Below, piece after piece: positions 1 through 5,555 of a DNA stretch of 19,945 nt (positions are counted from its first letter, which is position 1; the number at the start of each line of letters is the position of its first letter). Location: positions 1-19,945 of the forward strand of contig DJWH01000099.1 in NCBI GenBank assembly GCA_002441525.1. Reading direction: 5' to 3'. A model generated the notes under the pieces. The model did no database searches, was not told the DNA's origin, and saw only the letters and a program-made list of their open reading frames with translations. The translations under genes were made by a program, and so were the position numbers. This DNA is from Acholeplasmataceae bacterium UBA6235 (GTDB taxonomy: Bacteria > Bacillota_I > Bacilli_A > Acholeplasmatales > UBA5453).

Positions 1-510
1 GGTAGAATCGATGGTGGCGCAAACGTCATCGCCGATGATATCTTCGTTTCAAACGTGACCGTTAAATCCAACAGCGCGAACACCTCCGATGTCGCTGCGT
101 CCGCTCTTGTTGGCTATATCGCCAACGTCGCTGACTCTGTATTCTCAGGTGTACGTATTGTGGTTTTAGACACCACTGTGGACGGTAATGTCGCAGCAGC
201 ATTTGTGGGTTATAACCGTTATCCAGGTACCGCCAATCTCATGGACGGTTATTTCGAAGTGACATTCGTGAATAATGAACGTTCTGGTTTGATTGGATAC
301 AACCGTGACCAAGTGACACCACTCGATCAATCCAGTATCTTTGGTAGTTTCACCAACGATACCCCACACTCAAACGCACTCGCATTAACCAACAGTGCTG
401 TACCAGCCGATAGTGCTTGGTGGACCACTAATTTGAACAATATCGCGACCTCATCCTTATGGGTAGTTAATCCAGATGGATCTGTTGTATTAGCGTTATT
501 GGTAGATTAA
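1..510 (+). CDS. C-terminal part of a repeat-containing secreted/surface protein (5' end outside window)
   Basis: The frame is open from base 1, so this is the last 169 codons of a longer gene. The GTG at 55 is an internal valine, not a start. The protein is rich in V, S, T, N, G and A and has recurring short units of the form 'xxLVGYI', 'AAFVGYNR' and 'SGLIGYNRD', separated by beta-rich stretches such as DGYFEVTFVNN. This resembles GLUG-type or beta-helix repeats of Gram-positive surface proteins. The tail (AWWTTN, SSLWVVNPDGSVV) reads like the last rungs of such a solenoid. No LPXTG motif or C-terminal membrane helix follows; the protein ends SVVLALLVD, so anchoring would have to be N-terminal or absent. 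Its codons (GCC, ACC, AAC) are richer in GC than those of the lipoprotein gene that follows. Function is unknown; adhesion or a structural surface role is only inferred. Confidence 0.75.
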   Translation, partial: GRIDGGANVIADDIFVSNVTVKSNSANTSDVAASALVGYIANVADSVFSGVRIVVLDTTVDGNVAAAFVGYNRYPGTANLMDGYFEVTFVNNERSGLIGYNRDQVTPLDQSSIFGSFTNDTPHSNALALTNSAVPADSAWWTTNLNNIATSSLWVVNPDGSVVLALLVD

Positions 511-524
511 TGATATAAAAACAG

Positions 525-563
525 AATCCCTTGATTTGGTCTGCCAAATCGAGGGATTTTTTT
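525..563 (+). terminator. Intrinsic terminator after the surface-protein gene
   Basis: A 15-bp stem (525-539 pairing with 544-558, one G-U pair) closes a four-base loop and runs into seven T residues (557-563). It sits 15 bases after the stop codon and isolates this gene from the lipoprotein gene that follows. Confidence 0.93.
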
Positions 564-590
564 GGTGTTTTCATCGGATTTTGAAAGTTG

Positions 591-596
591 TATAAT
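591..596 (+). promoter_or_regulatory. Probable -10 box for the lipoprotein/membrane-protein cassette
   Basis: A perfect TATAAT lies 27 bases before the ATG at 623 and directly after the upstream terminator. About 17 bases upstream there is only a poor -35 (TTTTCA, 568-573), so the promoter is supported by position and the -10 alone. Confidence 0.5.
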
Positions 597-622
597 AAAT
601 ACATAGAGTGGAAGTGAAAGTG

Positions 623-1303
623 ATGAAAAAAAAGATACTTAATTTACTTATAGTCGGATTCACACTTGCAATATTGACGGGCTGTCAATATGATTTTCCA
701 GACGATTCCAAAAAAACACCTCATAACTATGATGAGGTCATCAATTATATCCAAACGTATTTAGATCGAACCGATGTAAATGTAAATCCAAATACTGTAT
801 CGGGTATAACTGAGTATGATTATCATTTTACAAACTATTACGCGACTGTTGATTCTATTGAGTTCATTATTTCAAGTCAAGAAAGCTGTCACTATGACAT
901 CAACATTGGTGAGTTTTGTAAAACGCGTTATAATCTTTACAACAATTATAACTACAATAAAATCAAAGCACTTTTAACAGACAATATGGATTTTCTAAAT
1001 TTCAATCTCCGTGAGGAAAATAATCCATACTTGCATCGATACAACATATCTTATTTCGATTATCAACAGGTTATTGTAGATGAAGAGACATTGATCAACG
1101 CTTATATGGATTCGAAAGATTTGTATACATGGATGATCGATTTCTATGCTAATCCTAGATTTTGTGTGAGTATGTCCATCCAAAACTCAACTAGACCATT
1201 GTATGTTTGTGCACATCATGATAACTTAAATCAGCTTAAACATGGATTCACAGAAGCATCGTTAGAAGCTTTATTAGTAGAGTATCATCAATTTTATGAA
1301 TGA
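623..1303 (+). CDS. Predicted lipoprotein of unknown function
   Basis: 226 residues. I start at ATG 623, not at the in-frame GTG at 608, because GGAAGTG (610-616) then acts as ribosome site and the protein opens with a textbook lipoprotein signal: MKKK, a hydrophobic run and lipobox LTGC, with Cys21 as the lipidated residue. The mature part is acidic and rich in Tyr and Asn. It has four further cysteines (89, 99, 181, 196), enough for two disulfides in an extracytoplasmic protein. I recognise no family. It heads a run of three small membrane-protein genes; the next start is 10 bases past its stop, so co-transcription is very likely and a joint role at the membrane surface is a reasonable inference. 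The last six codons overlap a weaker alternative start (1296) of the next gene. Confidence 0.85.
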   Translation: MKKKILNLLIVGFTLAILTGCQYDFPDDSKKTPHNYDEVINYIQTYLDRTDVNVNPNTVSGITEYDYHFTNYYATVDSIEFIISSQESCHYDINIGEFCKTRYNLYNNYNYNKIKALLTDNMDFLNFNLREENNPYLHRYNISYFDYQQVIVDEETLINAYMDSKDLYTWMIDFYANPRFCVSMSIQNSTRPLYVCAHHDNLNQLKHGFTEASLEALLVEYHQFYE

Positions 1304-1313
1304 GGTAGGTCTA

Positions 1314-1667
1314 GTGAAAAAATACACATATATTATCGGGTATGTCGGTACCATTGTGCTACTTGTCGCTTTAAACAATAACTTTTGGTACACGATTGGT
1401 AAAATAGGTCATTGGATGGATAATGGGGTATCCTTACTATTCATCTACCTTTTGATTTCAATTTGGATTACCAGATTACAATATAAAGAGGGCTATTTTG
1501 AACGAAAAAATGCCTTTAAAACATCTTTATGGTTTGGTATACCTGCCATAACATTATTGATTTTGACCATCATCAATGGTTTTGAAATTGTTTCGTTTGG
1601 GTTATATTTTATAGGAGCTTTGTTTTTACTCGCCATCAATTATATGATGGCTGGAATACTTAAGTAG
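1314..1667 (+). CDS. Small membrane protein, tandem paralog 1 of 3
   Basis: 117 residues with about four hydrophobic segments (roughly 7-22, 38-53, 72-90, 95-112). I choose GTG 1314 over ATG 1296. It has GAGGTAGG (1302-1309) just upstream, it avoids overlap with the lipoprotein gene, and it gives exactly the length and N-terminus (xKK) of the next gene. It aligns with the neighbour at 1678 without gaps: W25, G29-K30-x-G32-x-W34, T53-R54, Y57, E59, S71-L72, I76-P77 and a C-terminus of the form INYxxAGxxK are shared. The loop between helices 2 and 3 is basic. No family recognised and no catalytic motif evident; a structural, transport-accessory or immunity-type membrane role is possible but not shown. 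Confidence 0.8.
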   Translation: MKKYTYIIGYVGTIVLLVALNNNFWYTIGKIGHWMDNGVSLLFIYLLISIWITRLQYKEGYFERKNAFKTSLWFGIPAITLLILTIINGFEIVSFGLYFIGALFLLAINYMMAGILK

Positions 1668-1677
1668 AGGTGCATCT

Positions 1678-2031
1678 ATGAAAAAAATACTCTTTCAAAC
1701 CGGCTATTATGTATCACTGATCATGACGATGGTTTTGTATACGCAATATTGGTTCAATGTTGGCAAATATGGTCAATGGTTGTTTGATGCTTCTTTGTTT
1801 CTCATCGCTTATATGTTGGTTTGTTTACTACTTACACGAAAAAATTATCTTGAAAAGAAGTTCGATAAACAAACCGCCACGAATATATCTTTATTGTATA
1901 GGATTCCCATGGTATTCTTCGTGTTCATTTGGCTACAAACCGGCACATTACTGGTTGGTTATACATTCCTCTATATCACAGGGTTGGGCATCCTGAATAT
2001 CAATTATTTGGTTGCGGGATTGATAAAATAA
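1678..2031 (+). CDS. Small membrane protein, tandem paralog 2 of 3
   Basis: 117 residues, the same length as paralog 1 and alignable to it end to end without a gap (W25, GKxGxW at 29-34, TR at 53-54, IP at 76-77, INYLVAGLIK tail). About four membrane segments are predicted. AGAGG at 1666-1670, overlapping the previous gene's stop, serves as ribosome site for ATG 1678, which is only 10 bases past that stop. This layout points to a tandem duplication inside one transcript. Function unknown. Confidence 0.8.
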   Translation: MKKILFQTGYYVSLIMTMVLYTQYWFNVGKYGQWLFDASLFLIAYMLVCLLLTRKNYLEKKFDKQTATNISLLYRIPMVFFVFIWLQTGTLLVGYTFLYITGLGILNINYLVAGLIK

Positions 2032-2042
2032 AATGGTATAAA

Positions 2043-2432
2043 ATGAGAAAAAAATTATTCAAGTTAGGTTTTTTACTATCATTATCATTATCCATGGCCA
2101 TATTCGTACACCATTGGATCATTTATTTCATCGCAGAACGACACAACCATTTCATCGGTAGTATTTTATTACTTGTCGTTACTGGAATCAACGCCTTGAT
2201 GGGTCATTATGAGATTAAAGAAAACAGTTATGAGACAGCTGTCGCCGTTAAAATTGCACTAATTTACATCCCACCGATTGGCGTCCTCATATTTATATGG
2301 TATTGGCTTAATTACGCAGGTACGTTATTTTATTACACCTATACGTTTGTGATGGTCTTTACGATCTTAATCTATATGATTGCAGCAGTATTACCACAAA
2401 CCAATCCAAAGAAAAAATCCCTACATCGATAG
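2043..2432 (+). CDS. Small membrane protein, tandem paralog 3 of 3 (diverged)
   Basis: 129 residues. The open frame extends upstream to 1929, but that part lies inside the preceding gene, and ATG 2043 gives an N-terminus (MRKKLFKLGF) that matches the MKK starts of the other two. G9, W25 and the I76-P77 pair fall at the same residue numbers as in paralogs 1 and 2, so homology is likely although the GKxGxW motif is lost. Four hydrophobic segments; the C-terminal tail is longer and basic (NPKKKSLHR). No good ribosome site is seen, and the start is 11 bases after the preceding stop, so translation is probably coupled. The TAG stop lies inside the stem of the terminator. Confidence 0.72.
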   Translation: MRKKLFKLGFLLSLSLSMAIFVHHWIIYFIAERHNHFIGSILLLVVTGINALMGHYEIKENSYETAVAVKIALIYIPPIGVLIFIWYWLNYAGTLFYYTYTFVMVFTILIYMIAAVLPQTNPKKKSLHR

Positions 2433-2448
2433 GGATTTTCTCTTTTTT
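2414..2448. terminator. Bidirectional intrinsic terminator between convergent genes
   Basis: A perfect 10-bp stem (2414-2423 with 2430-2439) and a 6-base loop. T-rich sequence follows on the plus strand, and a run of A before the stem gives a U-tail on the minus strand. It serves the membrane-protein cassette and the convergent hydrolase gene. The stop codon of the plus-strand gene (2430-2432) starts the 3' arm. Confidence 0.9.
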
Positions 2449-2457
2449 GGGATGATA

Positions 2458-4512
2458 TTATCTAAATTGGATGAGGTATACAGCGGTATTCGCTAAAGCA
2501 ACCAAGGTGAAGAATGCGGTAGTGAAGAAGACAGAAGTCCAAATGTTACCAGTCTTTTCAGAGAAACGACGGATGACAATACCAGCCACGGTCAATGTAG
2601 GCACGATACCAACCAATAGGATAGAAGACAATGAGAAGGTTGGGAATGCGGCTACGCCAGTGTTGTAAAGTACGAAGTATTGATAAACCAAGAAGAATAA
2701 TACCGGACCAACCAATGAGAATGCAGCTAGTAAATCGGCTTTCCAAGCTTTCATACCCTTGGTATTGACGAAGATTGCGATAGCAGATGCTAAGTAATAA
2801 ATGAAGAATAAAGGCATGTATCTGAGTGCTGCAACAAATTGTTGGCTATTGAAAATCTTAATCGCGTAAGCGTATAGTCTGAAGTCTGTTAAGAAAATCC
2901 ATTCCATCAATCCAACGACTAAGAATAATCCGAATGTCAATACGATGGCTGTTAATAAGGAAGCACCAACTTGAATCCATGAAGCTTTCAAGCCATAAGG
3001 GTTTTCCACATTAAGACCTGCATTGAATACTGGGGTTGTACCAAATACAACAAGGAAGGTTAAACCAGCAGCTGCCACTGCCCAATACGCGATGGTATTG
3101 ATTGAAGGTGCACTCCAATAGGTTGCTTTGGTAATGATGGTTGGGTTCAATAAGAACCAACGGAATGCTAAAGCAACTAAAATGACTAAGGCTGCACCTA
3201 AGGTAACCTTTTGTGCAACTTTAACCGATTCAGGTTTAGCCATAGACATCAACCACGCACCAATGATCACAACAAATGTACCACCAATGATGTAATGCAT
3301 GGCTTTAGCCAATAAGGTTAAACCAGCCACTTGACGGTCCATGAAAATATTGAGGTAGAAGGCACCGAGTAATGCTGCCAATAAGACAACGATGAACTTC
3401 AAGGCTTTCAAATTATGATTCAATTCAACTTGAGGTTGAGCTTTGATTTCTGCATAGACCTTATTGAATACTTTCACTTGAGTAAGGACTAAGAATGCAG
3501 GGACAATCATTAAGAATAATGCAACTAAAGAAATGGTTGTGAAGACTTCTTTTAACCACCATACTTGACCAGATTTGATCTCAATACCATAAGAGGTTAA
3601 TGAACCTAAATCCGCATGTTCTCCAAGTTGGAATGCGAATGCATCATTGAAGAAATCAACCATGGCTTTACCAGTTTCTAGTGACCAGTGGTTTTGTGGG
3701 TGTGTTTCATCTGGTGTATAAATGATTCTTTGACCACCATCACGATCGTACCAAACAGACGCTTCTGCAGTACCTTCATCGTCTCTACCTAAGAACTTCA
3801 AACCGACTGGGTCTTTCACGAAATCTTTGTAACGAACAGAACCGTTAGCGGATGCTGTGACGTTATCAAAGAAGAATTGGTCCCAATGCGCAGCGATGAC
3901 ACCGGCAGAACGTGGGCCAAAATAGGTTTCAGGGTCAGCGACACCAATGTATCTAAAGTCTGCACCGACAGGTAATGCGGCTGCAATCTTACGATAACCG
4001 TTGGTAGCGAAATCCATTTCGTCAAATACGACGGCGTAAGTGGATGAGAAGCCACCCATGGAGTGACCGGATACACCAATCATACCATCGCCATTCGCAG
4101 CTTTTAAGACGAAATCTTGATCATACATGTATTGTACAGCGTCGTATACAGCACGTGGGAAGAAGCTGAATGCAGCTGGGGTTTCCCAAGTCGAATCACC
4201 ATGGTCATACATGTCAAATGCGAGGACAACAAAGCCTCTTCTAGATAATTCAATCGCACCGATCATTTGCATTTCAGCGTTATTGAGATACCCGTGGGTA
4301 AGGACAACCGCAGGCGCTGGATTGTTATCATCTACACCTCTTGGTGTATATAAGTAACCCGATAGCGTACCACGTTCGGTTTCAAAACTAATCTTGTCAA
4401 CTTTGACTGAGAAGAATGAGTTTTGAACCGTTGAAGCGAAAAAGCTTGATACCAATACGACGAGTAATAGTATCACCAACCATTTGGTTGGTTTAGACAT
4501 TTTTTGTAACAT
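2458..4512 (-). CDS. Membrane-anchored alpha/beta hydrolase with polytopic C-terminal domain
   Basis: 684 residues. Residues 11-27 form an N-terminal signal anchor. Residues about 40-295 are an alpha/beta hydrolase of the acyl-esterase/dipeptidyl-peptidase type: LTHGY at 71-75 (oxyanion loop), FDMYDHGDS at 99-107, nucleophile elbow GHSMGG with Ser151, and a late His pair (His271, His275) in HPQNHWS, one of which is the likely catalytic base. From about 322 to the end there are about ten hydrophobic helices, so the hydrolase probably faces outward on a large membrane platform. The start has GGGAGAG at good spacing (4517-4523). Substrate is unknown: a lipid, ester or peptide at the membrane surface is inferred. 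The gene stands alone behind its own promoter (4652-4681) and a ~133-nt leader with a cre-like site, suggesting carbon-source control. A single-domain serine hydrolase of this type is usually about half this length. Confidence 0.85.
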   Translation of the reverse strand: MLQKMSKPTKWLVILLLVVLVSSFFASTVQNSFFSVKVDKISFETERGTLSGYLYTPRGVDDNNPAPAVVLTHGYLNNAEMQMIGAIELSRRGFVVLAFDMYDHGDSTWETPAAFSFFPRAVYDAVQYMYDQDFVLKAANGDGMIGVSGHSMGGFSSTYAVVFDEMDFATNGYRKIAAALPVGADFRYIGVADPETYFGPRSAGVIAAHWDQFFFDNVTASANGSVRYKDFVKDPVGLKFLGRDDEGTAEASVWYDRDGGQRIIYTPDETHPQNHWSLETGKAMVDFFNDAFAFQLGEHADLGSLTSYGIEIKSGQVWWLKEVFTTISLVALFLMIVPAFLVLTQVKVFNKVYAEIKAQPQVELNHNLKALKFIVVLLAALLGAFYLNIFMDRQVAGLTLLAKAMHYIIGGTFVVIIGAWLMSMAKPESVKVAQKVTLGAALVILVALAFRWFLLNPTIITKATYWSAPSINTIAYWAVAAAGLTFLVVFGTTPVFNAGLNVENPYGLKASWIQVGASLLTAIVLTFGLFLVVGLMEWIFLTDFRLYAYAIKIFNSQQFVAALRYMPLFFIYYLASAIAIFVNTKGMKAWKADLLAAFSLVGPVLFFLVYQYFVLYNTGVAAFPTFSLSSILLVGIVPTLTVAGIVIRRFSEKTGNIWTSVFFTTAFFTLVALANTAVYLIQFR

Positions 4513-4559
4513 CTTTTCTCTCCCTTTTCTGTTGATTTTTGTAATTTAGGCCCCTATAA

Positions 4560-4620
4560 AAATATAAAAAGAACGACACCTATAAAATCACTTTCGTGAT
4601 CCTTGGCCTCCGCTCTTGTT
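4560..4620 (-). other. Structured leader / possible attenuator of the hydrolase mRNA
   Basis: Read on the minus strand, AAGAGCG (4617-4611) can pair with CGTTCTT (4574-4568, one G-U pair). Inside lies a 5-bp hairpin, ATCAC-GAAA-GTGAT (4600-4587), with a GNRA tetraloop. The outer stem runs into a U-rich stretch. This could be an attenuator, an mRNA-stabilising element or a regulatory RNA; I recognise no known riboswitch class. The stems are short and partly interrupted, so confidence is limited. Confidence 0.35.
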
Positions 4621-4621
4621 C

Positions 4622-4635
4622 TCTAAGCGCTTACA
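4622..4635 (-). promoter_or_regulatory. cre-like site (CcpA/LacI-family operator)
   Basis: On the minus strand the site reads TGTAAGCGCTTAGA. It differs at one position from the Gram-positive cre consensus TGNAARCGNWWWCA and contains a perfect 10-bp palindrome, TAAGCGCTTA. It lies about 10-24 bases downstream of the predicted hydrolase transcription start, a position typical of repression. Whether CcpA or another LacI-family regulator binds is inference. Confidence 0.6.
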
Positions 4636-4638
4636 TTA

Positions 4639-4649
4639 CGTTGTCAACG
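4639..4649. promoter_or_regulatory. Palindromic operator candidate at the hydrolase transcription start
   Basis: CGTTG-T-CAACG is a perfect 5-1-5 palindrome centred at 4644, next to the minus-strand -10 box and overlapping the predicted start of transcription (about 4645). That is the usual place for a repressor site. The binding protein is unknown. Confidence 0.45.
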
Positions 4650-4651
4650 AC

Positions 4652-4681
4652 ATTATAACACTGCTTTATAAACACTGTCAA
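4652..4681 (-). promoter_or_regulatory. Consensus SigA-type promoter of the hydrolase gene
   Basis: On the minus strand a perfect TTGACA (4681-4676) and a perfect TATAAT (4657-4652) are separated by 18 bases. It predicts a start near 4645 and a leader of about 133 nt before the ATG at 4512. Confidence 0.88.
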
Positions 4682-4727
4682 TATCTCGTTGATAGAATAT
4701 GTTTGAATATAATAGGATTCTTGGAAA

Positions 4728-4743
4728 TCCCCTTATAAGGGGA
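4728..4743. promoter_or_regulatory. 16-bp perfect palindrome midway between divergent promoters
   Basis: TCCCCTTATAAGGGGA is fully self-complementary with no spacer, so it is more likely a DNA-binding site for a dimer than an RNA hairpin. Its centre is about 52-55 bases from both the minus-strand -35 (4681) and the plus-strand -35 (4788). It may be a shared operator or activator site; the regulator is not identifiable from the window. Confidence 0.5.
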
Positions 4744-4787
4744 AAAAGTGTTTACTATGTCAAACGGATAAAACAGAGGATTATACC

Positions 4788-4816
4788 TTGACATATGACA
4801 CATCCGATATTATAAT
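4788..4816 (+). promoter_or_regulatory. Consensus SigA-type promoter of glpP / glp operon
   Basis: A perfect TTGACA (4788-4793), a 17-base spacer and a perfect TATAAT (4811-4816). Transcription would start near 4823 and pass through the leader hairpin at 4848-4892 before reaching glpP at 4925. Confidence 0.9.
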
Positions 4817-4836
4817 TAAAGTAGAATTTAAGATAG

Positions 4837-4901
4837 CGAGAGTCGAGAGCAAAATCCATAAAATGCATATTCATGAGCGTTTTGATTTTGCTATTTATTT
4901 T
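4837..4901 (+). promoter_or_regulatory. glpP leader: CGAGAG repeat plus terminator-like hairpin
   Basis: Two CGAGAG copies (4837-4842, 4844-4849) lead into a long hairpin. A perfect 9-bp stem (4848-4856 with 4884-4892), a 3-base bulge, a further 7-bp stem (4860-4866 with 4877-4883, one U-G pair) and a 10-base loop are followed by a U-rich run. The second CGAGAG overlaps the stem base, so a bound protein could block the hairpin. GlpP of Bacillus is known to act by antitermination on glp leader RNA, so autoregulation here is a reasonable inference; the exact binding sequence is not shown. Confidence 0.65.
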
Positions 4902-4924
4902 CAATAAGGGTGTGATTATATCGT

Positions 4925-5467
4925 ATGTTAGGCAATCAACGAATCATCCCGGCCATCAGTAACCACCAAGAACTGAGGCTGTTCTTACAAACCAACTTAA
5001 CCTATGGCATCTTGATGAATTTCCAGTTGGCACAGTTACCCGATTTGGTTTTAGAGATGAAAAACAAAGACAAGAAAGTCTTAATTCACTCGGAATTGAT
5101 CAAAGGATTGACCGCCGATGAATACGGGGCGATATACCTCATTCAAACCTTAAAAGTCGATGGGATTATATCTTCTAAACCCAAAGTCATCGAAGTCTGT
5201 AAAAAGCGAAAAGTGATTGGCATCTTAAGGTTCTTCCTTAAAGATTCGATATCCCTTGAACAAAGCCTAGAAGTCGCGAGTAAAACCAACCCGGATTACT
5301 TAGAAGTCTTGCCAGCGCTATGTACAGACATCATCCCTGAAATCAAACAACGCATCCATTGTGACATCATGATGGGTGGACTCATTCGAACCAAAGACCA
5401 AATCGCCACCTGTTTACTGGCAGGTGCGGTCGGTGTCACCACCAGCAACCCTCAGTTTTGGATCTAA
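4925..5467 (+). CDS. glpP: GlpP family glycerol-3-phosphate-responsive antiterminator
   Basis: 180 residues, close to the usual length. Family landmarks run in order through the TIM-barrel-like protein: PAISN near the N-terminus, YGILMNFQLAQL, KKVLIHSELIKGL, DEYGAIYLIQ, DGIISSKPKVI, PDYLEVLPAL, GGLIRTKDQ and AGAVGVTTSN. In Bacillus, GlpP with glycerol-3-phosphate binds leader mRNA of glp genes and prevents termination. It is the first gene after a consensus promoter and precedes the G3P dehydrogenase and glycerol kinase genes, with hairpins on both sides that could be its RNA targets. The ribosome site is weak: AAGGG ends 14 bases before ATG 4925, so the protein may be made at low level. Confidence 0.92.
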   Translation: MLGNQRIIPAISNHQELRLFLQTNLTYGILMNFQLAQLPDLVLEMKNKDKKVLIHSELIKGLTADEYGAIYLIQTLKVDGIISSKPKVIEVCKKRKVIGILRFFLKDSISLEQSLEVASKTNPDYLEVLPALCTDIIPEIKQRIHCDIMMGGLIRTKDQIATCLLAGAVGVTTSNPQFWI

Positions 5468-5493
5468 ACAAGTTAATCTTTCAATCAGAGAAT

Positions 5494-5537
5494 AAAGAGA
5501 AAAAACGCATGTATCCTTACATCTTTTTTCTCTTTTT
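5494..5537 (+). terminator. Intrinsic terminator/attenuator between glpP and the dehydrogenase genes
   Basis: A perfect 12-bp A/G-to-C/U stem (5494-5505 with 5524-5535) carries an inner 5-bp hairpin, ATGTA-TCCT-TACAT, and ends in a T run. It lies in the 88-base gap between the glpP stop and the next ATG, with no clear promoter after it. Transcription of the downstream genes must therefore read through it. This makes it a likely GlpP-controlled terminator, by analogy with the glpD leader of Bacillus. Confidence 0.85.
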
Positions 5538-5555
5538 ATATTATAGGAGGCCTTC

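Noticed and set aside
608..622. Upstream GTG start for the lipoprotein gene
   Set aside because: These bases form the ribosome site for ATG 623, and the longer N-terminus would add acidic residues before the lipoprotein signal.
1929..2042. Upstream extension of the third membrane-protein frame
   Set aside because: It lies wholly within the preceding paralog in another frame, and ATG 2043 gives an N-terminus that matches the other two paralogs.
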